Source: Tetranychus cinnabarinus
Lineage: Eukaryota; Arthropoda; Arachnida; Trombidiformes; Tetranychidae
Reading direction: 5' to 3'
Assembly: GCA_022266195.1 (NCBI GenBank)
Contig: WHVY01000002.1
Coordinates: 3,549,001-3,613,000, forward strand
Length of the DNA: 64,000 bases
How positions within the stretch are numbered: position 1 is the stretch's first letter; every line of letters begins with the position of its first letter. The position numbers and the translations under genes were made by a program. Shown piece by piece: positions 22,001 to 32,721 of this stretch. Below the pieces are notes generated by a model. That model did not search any database and was not told where the DNA came from. It worked only from the letters and a program-made list of their open reading frames with translations.

Positions 22001-25000
22001 GCAAAGGTCAATGAAAGTTAAACACACAAAAAAAGCCAAAATTGAAAACAAAAGTCACGAGCCAAAGTCTTTACCTGTCAAGAGTCATGATGACATTTGC
22101 TTTTGTTGATTTGCGTTTTTACAAAAGTGAAACCTTGACTTGCAGCAAACAAGCTCGAGGTTACATTATTTATGAGCTTCGAGCTTGTTGCCAGTTTTTT
22201 CCGTTTTATTTTATTTTTTGGACCAAAAATTCAACAAATAATATAAAAATGAAACAAACGTAAAGCAATAAAAAGTGAAATAATTGCAAAGTGTCACTTG
22301 AAAATCCGGTTTAAATATTAATAATACAAAAGAGGGAGAAAAATAATGACCTTTCCTTGGACCCAATGGTCAAAATTTTGCATTTTACTTTAAAGGAAAG
22401 AAAAAGAAATGACCATTGGCATGAGAGGACCAACCGAGTGTCAACTTTGCCCTTGTGTACAGTGAAGTGTAAAAAGCGACTGATAATAAGGATGAAAGGA
22501 AAGATTATTTTTTGTTGAAAATGCCAACATCTTGCTTCTTGTTTATTATCATTATCAACATTTTACCTCATTTTTCAATATCAACTTCATCCGGATATTA
22601 CAATTTTAATCATAATCTGCTTTTTTCTCGTCTTTCAATGAACACCAAATAAGCCTCAATGAAAAGTATAATTTAGTGAAGGCAAATTTTTCCTTTTTAT
22701 TAATGGCGTTTCAATTTAAATTGTTAACTCGTAACTTGGCAAGAGATGAAATTTATTGCTCAGTTGACTTTCATTTCAAATTGTTATTTTTATAGTTTTT
22801 TTTGTTGGTTTCTTCGGTTCAATCATGTTACAGAGAAACTGATCATCTTTGGATTAATATTTAATTTAGATTGAAAGGACGAAGACAAAAAGAATAGGGA
22901 AAAGTGCCTAAGAATAGAATTTTTTCAAAGTCTGGTATAAGATGTAAAATGCCATGCAAATTCCAAAAAATCGATCCAATTTTACAAAATAATGTGTAGT
23001 TTGCGAGTTATCAGGTAAAGAATGTCAATAATGTCAGTATGCTGAAAATGGCCTGAACCAGTTTTGAGTGACAAAGTATTTTGAACATTTATCATACATT
23101 CGACAATCCTCTATCCAAAAAATATATCGTCAGATTCCTATCATCGGGGCGTCTATTACTTTTTTGATAACCTTTGATAGCTGTTTCGGGTTTTAGCCTT
23201 TTAGCCCCTTAGATGCTTTGAGTGACAAAGTATTTTGAACATTTTGTACATAATCGACTGCCCTCTATTCAAAAAATATATCGTCATATTTCTATCATCG
23301 TGGCGTCTATGACTTTTTTGATAACCTATGGCTATTGGAAAAGTCATAGATGCCCCGATGATAGAAATATGACGATACATTTTTTGGATAGAGGATTGTC
23401 AAATGTATGATAAATGTTCAAAATACTTTGTCACTCAAAGCATCTAAGGGGCTAAAAGCCTGAAAACCGCAAAAAATATTAAGGGTTATCAAAAAAGTCA
23501 TAGACGCCCCGATGATAGGAATATGACGATATATTTTTTGAATATAGGGCATTCAATTATGTACAAAATGTTCAAAATACTTTGTCACTCAAAACTGGTT
23601 CAGGCCATTTTCAACATTTCAACATTTTTGACCCGATAACTCGAAAACTATACATCATATTGAAAAATGGAATCAATTTTTGGAATTTTCATAAAATTTT
23701 ACATCAAGTACGAGACTTTGAGGAAATTCTATTTTTTAGGCAGTTTCTGTCTTTATCCTTTTGTTTAAAGTACAAAAACAATATTCATTGAAAATAGCTG
23801 GATAATGATCAGTTGCAAGACAAGCGAAGCTTTAAATTTGTCGATTTTACCTGATTGTTGATTTATACTATCGAAAACAAACAAAAGTGAAACAGCTTTA
23901 AATTTACCTTTCATTAACATTGCAATCAACATGATCCATCTCACCATACTAACCAACCATTAAGAAGTTTTATCTAATTTTCTGCTAACATTAAACATTA
24001 AACATTTTCCGACATGTTGTATCCCATTTTAAGCTTGACTGTCTGTCACTCAATTTACTCTGGATTCTCCCTCATTCCCCACCCACCAACCACCTTCTCA
24101 TTTACCCACCTTTTGATTGTTTTTTATGGTTTCCTTTTTGCTAATTTAAATGCAACAACAACAAAAAAGCAAACCTCAAAGTTTGTTTTTGCAAAAAGCA
24201 AAAAGCAAAAGCTGTTTAAACAAAACAACCCGCCATTAATGTAACAACAGACGAGACTTGACACACTCCCACAACTCTCCCCTTCATCTCATTTCTTAAA
24301 TAATATCATTGAGTGGGTGGAACAAGGAAAAGAGAGAAGAGAAGAAGAAAAAAAAACGATAAAAATAAGGTTTCAAGTAAATTGTAAAACAAAGTATCTC
24401 GACTATTAGACACTTTTGTATAAAATTTGGACTCTGTTCCACCTCCCAGTATCCACCTCAAAACTCCCCTCGAAACATTTTTTAGCCTCACTTTGCTTTT
24501 CTCAATCAATATTTGCATTTCAATAATCACAGTTATTCACACATTATTTATTTATTGTACAATTTCAAACTATCTATCTACCTATTTATCAACTTTCCTC
24601 ATCTTCATCTTCATTTCTCTTCATCTGTTTACATTTGGATTGGTGTTTCCAAGGATATTGTACAATTGATTGTACAAAGTTGACATTTAAAGACATAAGA
24701 CCAATTAGCTTATTATTTTTACTTCTTTCTTCTTCTTTTCCATTTCATGTTATCATGAAAATGCAAAAGCAAACCAAGACGATGATTAAAGTTGATAAGC
24801 TTTACCTTAAGCTTAATTCAACAATTGCGATAATTTTACACTCACTTTGATAACAGACTTGCCAACAATGTTTATTAGCAAATATAATTAATAAATCCAT
24901 TTGAATAATCTTTTCATCTCAATTCCATCATTATCATCATGGAAATCATCCTTTTCCTGTTGTCGCTTCATGAAAGTTGATCAAATGAAAATTAAGATTA

Positions 25001-28000
25001 TTTTCCTTCTTTCTTTTTTCATATTTTACTAGTTAATTTGCCATTAATTGTAATTGACTAATTGATCAATTAGAGTAAAAACATGAGAAAAAAAATGTTG
25101 ATAGAGAAATGATATGGAACTTTGGGAACTTGAAATACCATGACAACATGAATCCATTACGAGGTCATCATCAGAATGAACTGAATACCAAATCAGTTTG
25201 ATTATTATCAACTGAGAAACATGATGAAGAGAAGGAGAACAAAAAATCAGTAAAGAAACAGAGAAATGAATAAATAAATTGTGTTTGTTTAGTTAATAGT
25301 AAAAGTAAAAGTTTCTGTTATTATTTGTCTTTAAATGGTAATCAATCGATTTCCAATGAATCAAAATGGCTCATTTTATATGAACTTGCCATGATTAATG
25401 TAAAACTAGAAAACCTTGATTATTGGAAGCAATAATGCAAAGTAATCATTTGATTGGAAAACATTTAATTGAACATCAGTTTAATGGTGAAAACTATCAA
25501 ATTTGTTTTTGCTTACATTTCACACTTAAACACAACAATGGAAATGATTATCAACTTTGATTTTCAACAATTTGATGCCAATCTTTCAATTGACATTTTC
25601 ATCTGTCAACCTTTTAAGGCTTTTAATTAAATGTCAATCTTAACCTCATTGTGATTAATGGTTTCATATTGTTAATCAGTCTCAATTAATTAGTCACATC
25701 TTCATGTTTATCATCAAGAGTATATAATCTTGAAATTGTTTCAACAACAATATGAATGTAAAAACTGAAAAAAACTGATGAATCAACCTTTTCCCCATTT
25801 GATAATCAAAGAAACAAACAATCGCAATTAAACTTGATTGTCTGATTTGATTTGATTTACTCTTTTGTTTATTAAACAGTTAAATGCAATGTTTTAACAA
25901 TTTGAGCCTTTAAAGAAGGTGAAATTTGATGTTTATCATTGAATTGACATTGATTCAGATTAACTTAATTGTTGATTCCATTGTTTTAATGTTCAAAGGT
26001 TTGTACTGATAAGTTGATCATTGAATAGCTCATGCCATCTATCAGAATTGGGAGAAAATTTTCTTTTCCAAAAATGTGATTTTCTTTTTTTGTTTCCTAT
26101 TTGCAAATTGATTAACCCTTTTGGCTCACTTTTTATGGTCAATTTTGTTTTGCCATTTTGAATAATGAAAACCAGTTTTTGGCTCATTAACTCAACTGAT
26201 TTTGCAGATTAAATGAGCAAGAATTGAGGATTGCAGCTTATCCAAGTTGATTCAACAAATGATTGATTTAATTCAATTAACTCACACTTGCAATTAATTA
26301 GTTAACCTTTTGGTTAACAAGCAAACCCGAAACAAACAAAGAAGAAGAAAAAACGATTTAAATTACAAAGTTGACATGAAGTATAACCACAAATGCCTTT
26401 GGTATTGATTTGTTTTTCACTCTTGTTCATCTTCTTGTCTTCATTATATTTAATCAATATTAACGTCCGTCATTAAACTGGTTACTTGAATTACAATGAA
26501 ACTTGTCAAGAGTATTCTCAGTGTTAATAATGGTTAATATGAATGGTAATTGTAAACGATTATTCATCTTGTTACAGGCTATCTGGCTACCTGAGCAGGT
26601 TAACCTGATTCAACCTTTTTAACTTCACACCCAAGTTTAGTTGAAAAATGTAAATTAAAGGTTATGTTATTAAAAAAAGCAATTTAAACTGTAATGAGCG
26701 ATATGATCAAGAAAAAGGTTGAAAGTTGATTTACTGGCAAAAAAAGGTTTGTCTTGAAAATTAATTATCAAAATGTTATTATTTTTTGTTTGTTTGTATT
26801 TGTAAATATTTTTTCAAATTGAATTGATAAACGCCCACAAAGAAACAGTTTGCTTATCAAAATTATAATGTAAACTATAATATTATAGTGAAATGACATT
26901 ATTAGCAGTTGGAAGGCAGTTCAACATTATAATTTTATTTTATAGGTTTTTTAATGTCAACAGTTGAAAATAGGTTTTAAAATTTAATCGATACAATTTT
27001 TACTCAATTTCATTGAAGATGGCAGCTCTTTTCAGCTTCCTTTAAATTGGACATTTGACAATTGAAACTGAGCACAATCGACATCTTTAAACTTTGGTCA
27101 GGATTCAGTTTAAAATTGAAATTGCGCAGAGAAAAAGTTCCACATTTTTAATCGTAAAGATTGTCATTTTGCAGACAAACCAACAAATGTTCAGAACCAG
27201 TAAAAAGTAAAGTAAAAGATTGACCAAAGGTAAATTTTTCAATCGATTTTCTTCTCAAGTTTTCGACTGAGTTTTGAGGCTTTTTGTGCAAATATCATCT
27301 TCAAAGCTGTTCATTTAGGAATATTCATTTTGCTCATTTCTCAGCTTCGGTTGAAACGAAATTCATTTTTTTAGGACGCATTAAAATCCCCAAAAAAACA
27401 ACAAAGTTATGGAAATAAAAATGCTTAGAAAGTTGTAAATATTTCTAAACGAATTTTTGAATCCATTTTTTTCGCATTGTGATTGTTCGATGAACTGATT
27501 TTTCAACTGAATTTTGAGCATTTATTGCTTTTGAAAATTACTTGAGGAATCATGTTCTTGCATTTCATTAAAATATTTAGAAACATTCATTTTGCTTGGC
27601 TCATAGCTGAATAAAGTTCATTTTGATGACGTAAAATCACCTCAAATCAATATTCAATTTTGGCTTTTGTTGTAGTTTCAGTTTTTTTTGATAATTGATC
27701 AACATTGAGTTAAGTAATTGGTAAAGTAAATTGTGAAGAAAAAAAAGTAATACTATTAATATGAATGTTGATCCAATTAAATTAACTAAATGCTGATCAG
27801 GTTTGATTGTAGATCGAGACTTTATCGATCCATCAATTAATTTGTACCATTTGTAGATTATGATGTGACTAAATAGACTTACCTTAACAAATATATTTAT
27901 ACATTGAAGAGAGAGAGAGAGAGAGGATTTATAGTAAATTGCAAATAGTAATTCACAAAATTAAATGTTCTGGTCAACCGACAAGAGAATCATTAGTTAA

Positions 28001-28580
28001 ATTAGTTGCCATCAAATCAAATGATCAAGAATAAACAACAAAACAGGTTAATTTGTAATTTGTAGATTTTTCTCTCTCTCTTTTTCACTATTGACTTTCC
28101 TCAATCCCATACTATTACCATGATTGGAACTTTTTTGTTATTGAATAAATTTGCCTTGCAATAATCGATAATCATTTTCTCATTTCAACTTTTTCTTGTT
28201 CGTTTTATTAGGAAATGGAAGAAGCCGATGACGATGCTTCCTTCCCGTCATCACCGACTGGCAAGGGATGCATTAACCTGTCAACCTCAGCCTCGGCTGC
28301 ATCAGCCTGTCTCAACCTACTTCAACAACAGCAAGGTCAGTTGTCGCCGCACTCGCTGTTCCCAAGCAGCCTGGGAGTGCCAAAAAGTCCATCGAATTCA
28401 AATTACATTATTCAAACGTTTCTAATGACCAGTCAACCCGATGTAACGGAAAAATCTTCATCATCTTCCAATGATTATTTCGTTCCTTCCCTGGTTTGCC
28501 TGCCAGTCTCACAAAAGATTCATGAACCAGTTACCGTTTCATTTCAATTAACACCAACTGAAAATTACGTGTTACGTTGA
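16043..28580 (+). CDS. Nine-finger C2H2 zinc-finger protein, spliced, 1541 residues
   Basis: The coding sequence joins 16043-16045, 17556-20172, 20255-21891 and 28212-28580; phases agree and the reading frame is open throughout. The predicted nuclear protein has an N-terminal basic RRKQSNP motif (27-33), long Ser/Asn/Gly/Pro/Ala-rich disordered stretches, and nine C-x2-C-x12-H-x4-H fingers beginning at Cys 265, 410, 632, 719, 889, 1006, 1049, 1184 and 1240. Fingers are 40-220 residues apart with no TGEKP linkers, so a contiguous DNA-reading array is unlikely. Fingers 1, 2, 4, 6 and 7 share an extra Cys and a C-[NS]-K-Y-F signature. The RRKQxxP motif is the kind that recruits RBBP4/NuRD in FOG-1, SALL and BCL11 repressors, so a transcriptional co-repressor role is inferred. 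I do not recognise the ortholog with enough certainty to give a symbol. Confidence 0.9.
16046..17555 (+). other. Intron 1 (1510 bp, phase 0)
   Basis: Begins GTAAGA and ends with a long pyrimidine tract, TTTCTTTTCTCTCAG. It includes a CT-rich stretch (about 16060-16340) and two short islands of unusually balanced composition (about 16868-16940 and 17075-17165) that stand out from the AT-rich background. Open frames at 16837-17133 (+) and 16800-16985 (-) cover the first island, but neither has good splice sites on both sides, so I do not call an exon. Confidence 0.8.
17556..20172 (+). CDS. Coding exon 2: RRKQ motif, low-complexity region, fingers 1-4
   Basis: Encodes residues 2-873 and the first base of codon 874. 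Order: acidic/Thr-rich N-terminus; basic KKRRKQSNPVR (25-35); Ser/Glu stretch; a hydrophobic island DFASLLSFKLHSV (85-97) in otherwise disordered sequence, possibly a binding motif; Pro/Ser-rich 108-139; His-rich 145-155; finger 1 (C265, C268, H281, H286); Ala/Gln-rich stretch (about 315-365); finger 2 (C410, C413, H426, H431); long Ser/Thr-rich stretch; finger 3 (C632, C635, H648, H653), which lacks the extra Cys; finger 4 (C719, C722, H735, H740). The acceptor at 17555 is strong, and an in-frame stop at 17517-17519 lies behind it. The donor is CAAG then GTAAGA. If intron 2 is retained the frame ends at 20228. Confidence 0.92.
20173..20254 (+). other. Intron 2 (82 bp, phase 1)
   Basis: GTAAGA donor and TTTCGTTAG acceptor. 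Splicing completes a Gly codon (G then GT) and restores the frame directly into finger 5, whose Cys residues lie just downstream of the acceptor. Without splicing the frame stops at 20226-20228. Confidence 0.9.
20255..21891 (+). CDS. Coding exon 3: fingers 5-9 and poly-Asn tract
   Basis: Encodes residues 874-1419. Finger 5 (C889, C892, H905, H910; GKNFQSKSSLRAH) is the most classical finger. Finger 6 (C1006, C1009, H1022, H1027) and finger 7 (C1049, C1052, H1065, H1070) form the closest pair and both carry the extra Cys with C-[NS]-K-Y-F. Fingers 8 (C1184, C1187, H1200, H1205) and 9 (C1240, C1243, H1256, H1261) are a second pair without it. The region after finger 9 is an Asn/Asp/Ser-rich disordered tract (about 1301-1352) including eight consecutive Asn. 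The exon ends at codon TAT before GTAAGT; read-through into the intron would add a 35-residue tail ending at 21999. Confidence 0.93.
21559..21582 (+). repeat. (AAT)8 microsatellite inside the coding exon
   Basis: Eight AAT codons in a row encode Asn 1309-1316 and are followed by further interrupted AAT/AAC codons to about 21665. Pure codon repetition makes the tract liable to length change by slippage; three-base steps keep the frame. Confidence 0.85.
22148..22189. repeat. Hairpin with 11-bp perfect arms in intron 3
   Basis: AACAAGCTCGA (22148-22158) and its exact reverse complement (22179-22189) flank a 20-base loop. The arms are GC-richer than the surroundings, and a T-rich stretch follows. 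It could fold in the pre-mRNA; a match this size is only mildly unexpected in 64 kb. Confidence 0.45.
22873..23764. mobile_element. Foldback (inverted-repeat) element with four internal units
   Basis: A near-palindromic element centred near 23330. Outer arms (about 22873-23040 and 23626-23764) are diverged but alignable, sharing AATAGAATT, CAAAGTCT, GATGTAAAAT, AAATTCCAAAAA and CGAGTTATC in mirrored order. Inner arms are highly similar and contain a ~110-bp unit four times, two forward (from about 23063 and 23216) and two reversed (about 23338-23440 and 23480-23592). Each unit starts GAGTGACAAAGTATTTTGAA and contains CAAAAAATATATCGTCA and GGGGCGTCTATGACTTTTT. I see no transposase frame, so this looks like a non-autonomous foldback or MITE-like insertion. 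No target-site duplication was identified. Confidence 0.75.
27259..27650 (+). repeat. Decayed two-copy repeat, ~243-bp period
   Basis: Blocks at about 27259-27393 and 27502-27650 share, in order, TTTTC[GA]ACTGA[GA]TTTTGAG, ATTCATTTTGCT, the element around CTCATxxCTxA, AAxTTCATTTT, and GACG[CT]A xxAAAATC[CA]CC. They represent two diverged copies of a unit of nucleosome-like length. Non-coding. Confidence 0.5.
27907..27926 (+). repeat. (GA)n microsatellite
   Basis: Uninterrupted GA dinucleotides in intron 3. GA runs can bind GAGA-type factors in arthropods, but this one may be a simple microsatellite. Confidence 0.8.
28212..28580 (+). CDS. Coding exon 4: C-terminal domain
   Basis: Encodes residues 1420-1541 and the TGA stop (28578-28580). 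It starts with an acidic EMEEADDDA, then Ser/Leu/Gln-rich sequence. It ends in a less biased, probably folded or conserved segment (about 1480-1541) with SNDYFVPSLVCLPVSQKI and EPVTVSFQLTPTENYVLR. Phase 0 on both sides of intron 3 and the strong acceptor TTTTATTAG support the join. The higher G+C and non-repetitive C-terminal segment argue for a real exon rather than a chance frame. Confidence 0.88.
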   Translation, partial: EMEEADDDASFPSSPTGKGCINLSTSASAASACLNLLQQQQGQLSPHSLFPSSLGVPKSPSNSNYIIQTFLMTSQPDVTEKSSSSSNDYFVPSLVCLPVSQKIHEPVTVSFQLTPTENYVLR

Positions 28581-29780
28581 CATGTAAAGTTGTCATGAAG
28601 AAAAATCTGCTAGCATCTGTTGAAGATTCTTTTTGCCTCATCACAATCACAAACCTCATCATGAAACCCTCATCAACCCTCATCAGTCCTCATCAACCCC
28701 ATCAACTCCCGATCACCTCGTGTGTGCAAAAGTCGACGAAAAAAGGTAAAACAACGTAAAATCAAAAGTAAAACAGTGAAACTAAACTCAAGAAAAATCA
28801 AACGAAGCAAAATCAAAAAATGATCTTGAATCAAAATCAAAACACAAATCAAATTAACAAAGTTAATTAGCACACAACACGAACGACAAACACACACACA
28901 CACAAGAACACCCTTGAAGCAAAATCTGCGCGCGCTTTTAAACCTCAAATTGAACCAACAAAAATCAAAAGTTAAACAAGATTTAAAGACAAAAATCCAA
29001 TTCCTTGTCATCATTATCATCATAAGCTATCATCAACATACTCATTGTTTATCAACTTAATCCTCTTCTCAGTTCCTTTCAAACTATCCATTCCAACATG
29101 AGAGCTTCTTGTCTTCAAACATTTTATTTTCATTCCAATCAAATTGATATAAATATTATAAATATTATTATTATCATTATTATATTTATGCCCAAAACAC
29201 CTTCTTTTTTTTTGTTCAACAGTCAATCAAAACTTATTTCATTTGCTTTCTAATTTTCTTTTAATTGTAATTTATCATTTTGCATCCAATTATAACTATC
29301 ATTTGAAGAAATTATTTGCATTTTATTTTTTCGTTTTCATTTCATTTACTGAATAATTAATTCCTTTGAAGGATTAAGACGCTCTCTTTAAACCTTTCCT
29401 TCCTTTTCATTATCTTAATCTTATTCATCTTCTTGATTGCCATTCATTGGGTCCAAATCAATTGCTGTAAACATCAATAACGATTTAATATCGAAGCCCA
29501 ATTTCGTGTCCAAAGTGATCAAATGACGAAAGATTAACAAAGGATTAAACGAGATTCGGGACTTGGAACAGCGTGAATATCAAATGAAAATTCAATCTGT
29601 TTTCACCCAATGGTGTTCAAGAGAAGCAATGAAAAGGTTTTTTCCCTTTTAATTTAAACTGTTTTTCCCCTGTTCCCTTACCTGTCAAAATGAACATTTA
29701 CTCTGAGATTCGACTTTAAATGTCCGCTGTTTCCAAACTAGCCAATCAGATGAAAGACGAACTTTCAGAGATCAGATGTT

Positions 29781-29902
29781 GAATGCAAAAACTGGTTTCG
29801 TCAAATGGGTTTTCGCAGTGATTCTTGTGCTACAACAATTTATTGGTGCCTGACGAGTCCCATTGGAGTATTGACGATGCTGTAGCCACGATTTTTGCAT
29901 TC
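29781..29902 (+). repeat. Hairpin-forming element, copy 1 (122 bp)
   Basis: The outer 11-bp arms GAATGCAAAAA (29781-29791) and TTTTTGCATTC (29892-29902) are exact reverse complements. An inner pair TCGTCAA (29798-29804) and TTGACGA (29871-29877) is also exact. Further in, ATGGG pairs with CCCAT, and ATTCTTGT/ACAACAAT closes the apex with one C-C mismatch. The 80-base core (29798-29877) recurs at 31268-31346 with four substitutions and one indel. Its location suggests a structured element of the 3' UTR, a microRNA-like hairpin or a tiny foldback transposon; I cannot choose between them. Confidence 0.6.
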
Positions 29903-31267
29903 TCATTTGAATCATTTTCTTCTTCACCAGAAGTTGTATTATATATTAAGAAGGAGAAAAAAAAGTTCTGATAAGTTTACCTTTTAATCTGATTATCATA
30001 AGCTTTATTCAATTGAGGATCAATTGAAAGCCTAAAAGAGTCGAGTTGAGCTTAAAATTTTTGTTGTTCCTCGAAAAGAAGAAGAAAAAAAACGGTGAAA
30101 ATTTCATTTGAATTTTGACAGGTAAATCAAGTTGACTATATCATCTGAACCCTTTCCCAACCCTGTTTCCTGATCCAAGTAAACCCAAGGAAAAGAAGAA
30201 ACAAAACCTCATTGAAATATATCTACTGATGTAACATTTTCCTGCCTCTAAAGACAAAAGTTGCTTTGGTAAAAACACAAACACCAAAAACCTTTTCTCA
30301 TGAAAAGTTGTGACCATTTAGTTTCTGTAACGATGAAAACAAATATAACGAAAAGTTGTTTGACAAAAAGGAGCTGAAAAAACAAATAATTGTGAAAAGA
30401 CGTAATAATTCACATTAGAGAAAAAATAATAACCCAAAAAAAACACTTTTTTTTACCCAAAAAAAGACAAAAAACAAAACCCAAAGAGAAACTCTGGAGT
30501 GAAGTTTCTCAGTGATGAACTACAACAAATGACAAAACAAAAAATTATTAAATTTAAAGGAGTTTAAATTACAAAAAAGACGAAAACAAGAAAAACAAAA
30601 ATTGCAAAAAAAATGCCCAAAAAAATACAAAAAAATAACGTGAATTAAAAGGTGATGACTACAACAGCGTCTTTCTCATTATTATTTTGTCTTAACTACA
30701 ACAATTAACAAACAACTTTTTATCATTATTAATCACTATTATTGTCATTATCATTATTTATAACAAAAACTTCTTTTTTCCATTTTTAAATTCTATCGAG
30801 AAAAGAACTTTTTTTCCTCTGTTTTTACGATATTCATCAACAAATGCAGTAAATGTTGACAACGAGTGTTAATGTTGATGGTTTGTCTCAAAGAAGAAGA
30901 AGAAACTTATCACAATTTATATCAAGAGAAATACAAATTTGCTCACAACTGATGGGCCATTAACCGGACAAAAGTGACATTGAATGATGAACAAGAGTAA
31001 CAAAAGTTGATTAACGAATTGAAAGGGAAAAGGTGATTATTTTTTAGTGTTGACCATGAAAACAGTGAAGTGTGATTCATTGAGGAAAAGGTGATGAAGG
31101 ATAAAAATGATGTTGCATGGAAAGAGTTCGTCAGGTGATTCGACGATGGAAAAGGTTGAAGCGAAAAAATTGAAACAAAAGTTGATTGTTTGCTATTAAA
31201 AGGCGAATTGTTGTTATATTATATTTTGTATCAAACATCAACTCGGTTCTCTTGTCGACTGGAAAAA

Positions 31268-31346
31268 TCGTTAAATGGGTTTTCGCAGTGATTCTTGTGC
31301 TACAACAATTTTTGGTGCCTGACGAAGCCCATTGGAGTATTAACGA
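31268..31346 (+). repeat. Hairpin-forming element, copy 2 (79 bp)
   Basis: Same orientation as copy 1, 1.47 kb downstream. The terminal arms are TCGTTAA (31268-31274) and TTAACGA (31340-31346). Relative to copy 1, base 5 of the left arm is T instead of C and its partner in the right arm is A instead of G, so pairing is preserved. The internal stem ATGGGTTTTCG/CGAAGCCCAT pairs better than in copy 1. The outermost 11-bp arms of copy 1 are not present here. Confidence 0.6.
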
Positions 31347-32623
31347 TAACAATTGATTTCAGGCGAAAAGTCGGACCTTTCAATTTTTTCGAATTTCAAT
31401 TTCGATCAACTATTTTTAAATCTCTTTCCGTCATCCAATCTTCCAACATCAAGTCCCCTTCATCATTCATCTTTCATTTTCCATCTTCGCCATTTTTCAT
31501 GGAAAACATTTTCTCTTCGATTCGATGTTTGTTGTTCAATATCATTCTATCCGGCCCAGCCTTGGTTATCAACTTACCTTTTCTTCTTCTTCTTCATTCC
31601 TTCGCAATGTTACCAAATTTTTTCGTTTTTTTTCGTTCGTTTGATCGTTCGTTTTCTTTTCTCCATCAAAACATCAATGCAACAAATTGAAAGACGAGTA
31701 AAGTCTTTAAATTATTGACCTCAACTTGAACATCAAAAGTTGACCATTTATTCCTTTTCCAATTTCCTATTTTCTCTCTTCCCTCATCAATGTCCAATTA
31801 TTTCATCAATAATTATTGTAGAGTTAACCCTTTCTCTTCCCTCTCTTTATCATCTTTATACTTATAAATACATAAATATATTTGAATGAATATATATAAA
31901 TATATATATTTGATTCCCTTTTTGCTTCTTTTGACCGATTCCTTTTCATCCGTCAACATCAACAACTCATCAACACAAACGAAAACATTATCAATATTTA
32001 AATTATTATTTGATCTCAACTATTTATCATCAACTTATAACAAAAAACCAAATCAATTACACTTTAGTCGTACTTCAATAATCTTGAAAAAATCAAACCA
32101 AAATATACGTTTCTAAGTTTCTCAATCAACAAAATCAATCAATGAATTATGAAAAAATAGCCCAAAAAGGATTGATTGACAATAAAAAAATTCATCTTTA
32201 CCTCTTCCAATCATCCTCATCCCATGGAACTGAATACCAACAAGATGGAAACAAACGAAAATTTCAAATTCCAAAGGAAAATCTAGAAAAAGAATTGAAA
32301 ATATTGCGAAAAGACTAAATGATTAACTTACAATACACACAAAAATGATGCAAATATCCTTCATCAATCCTTTGAACGACATTAATTCCTCTCATTTTTG
32401 GCTTTCCTTTTCTTCCTCATCTTTTCTGTTTCAAAATGAAATCCAAATTTATCGTCAAATCTCTTCTCTGTCTTATCTTCATCTTAATCTTAACACTGGT
32501 TCCAATAAAAGGAGGAAGGAGATGTACTATATTATACATAACACTGTAACTTTGGTGCCTTCTTGTTATTGGAATCACACCATTTAATCTCTTTCTATTT
32601 TTCATTTTCTTCTATCTTCTCTT

Positions 32624-32627
<4 letters not shown>

Positions 32628-32658
<31 letters not shown>
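32628..32658 (+). repeat. (CT)n microsatellite
   Basis: About fifteen uninterrupted CT dinucleotides within a longer pyrimidine-rich stretch, just before the candidate poly(A) signal. A transcript would carry a strong binding site for pyrimidine-tract proteins. Confidence 0.85.
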
Positions 32659-32662
<4 letters not shown>

Positions 32663-32721
32663 ACCTCCCTCTGGTGTGTTTCAACCGAAGTAGTAAAAAA
32701 TGATTGTTTTTATACCCAAAA

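Larger units (their letters stand above)
21892..28211 (+). other. Intron 3 (6320 bp, phase 0)
   Basis: GTAAGT donor, TTTTATTAG acceptor. It is the longest intron and separates the finger-bearing exons from the C-terminal exon. It holds a short GC-richer hairpin (22148-22189), a large foldback element (about 22873-23764), a decayed ~243-bp duplication (27259-27650) and a GA run (27907-27926). No additional in-frame exon with good splice sites stands out, although small alternative exons cannot be excluded. Confidence 0.8.

Noticed and set aside
23222..23410. 62-codon frame inside the foldback element as a transposase fragment
   Set aside because: It crosses the centre of the palindrome and simply reads through both arms; no catalytic motif is present.
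29849..29857. CTGACGAG in hairpin copy 1 (and CTGACGA in copy 2) resembles the CUGANGA core of hammerhead ribozymes
   Set aside because: The second core element (GAAA after stem II) is missing in both copies and the required stem I pairing is absent; the bases are better explained by the ATGGG...CCCAT stem.
31298..31306. AATTTTTGG in hairpin copy 2 matches the Sm-protein site of spliceosomal or spliced-leader RNAs
   Set aside because: Copy 1 has an inserted base that breaks the site, no snRNA-specific motif is present, and the word is easily found by chance in AT-rich DNA.
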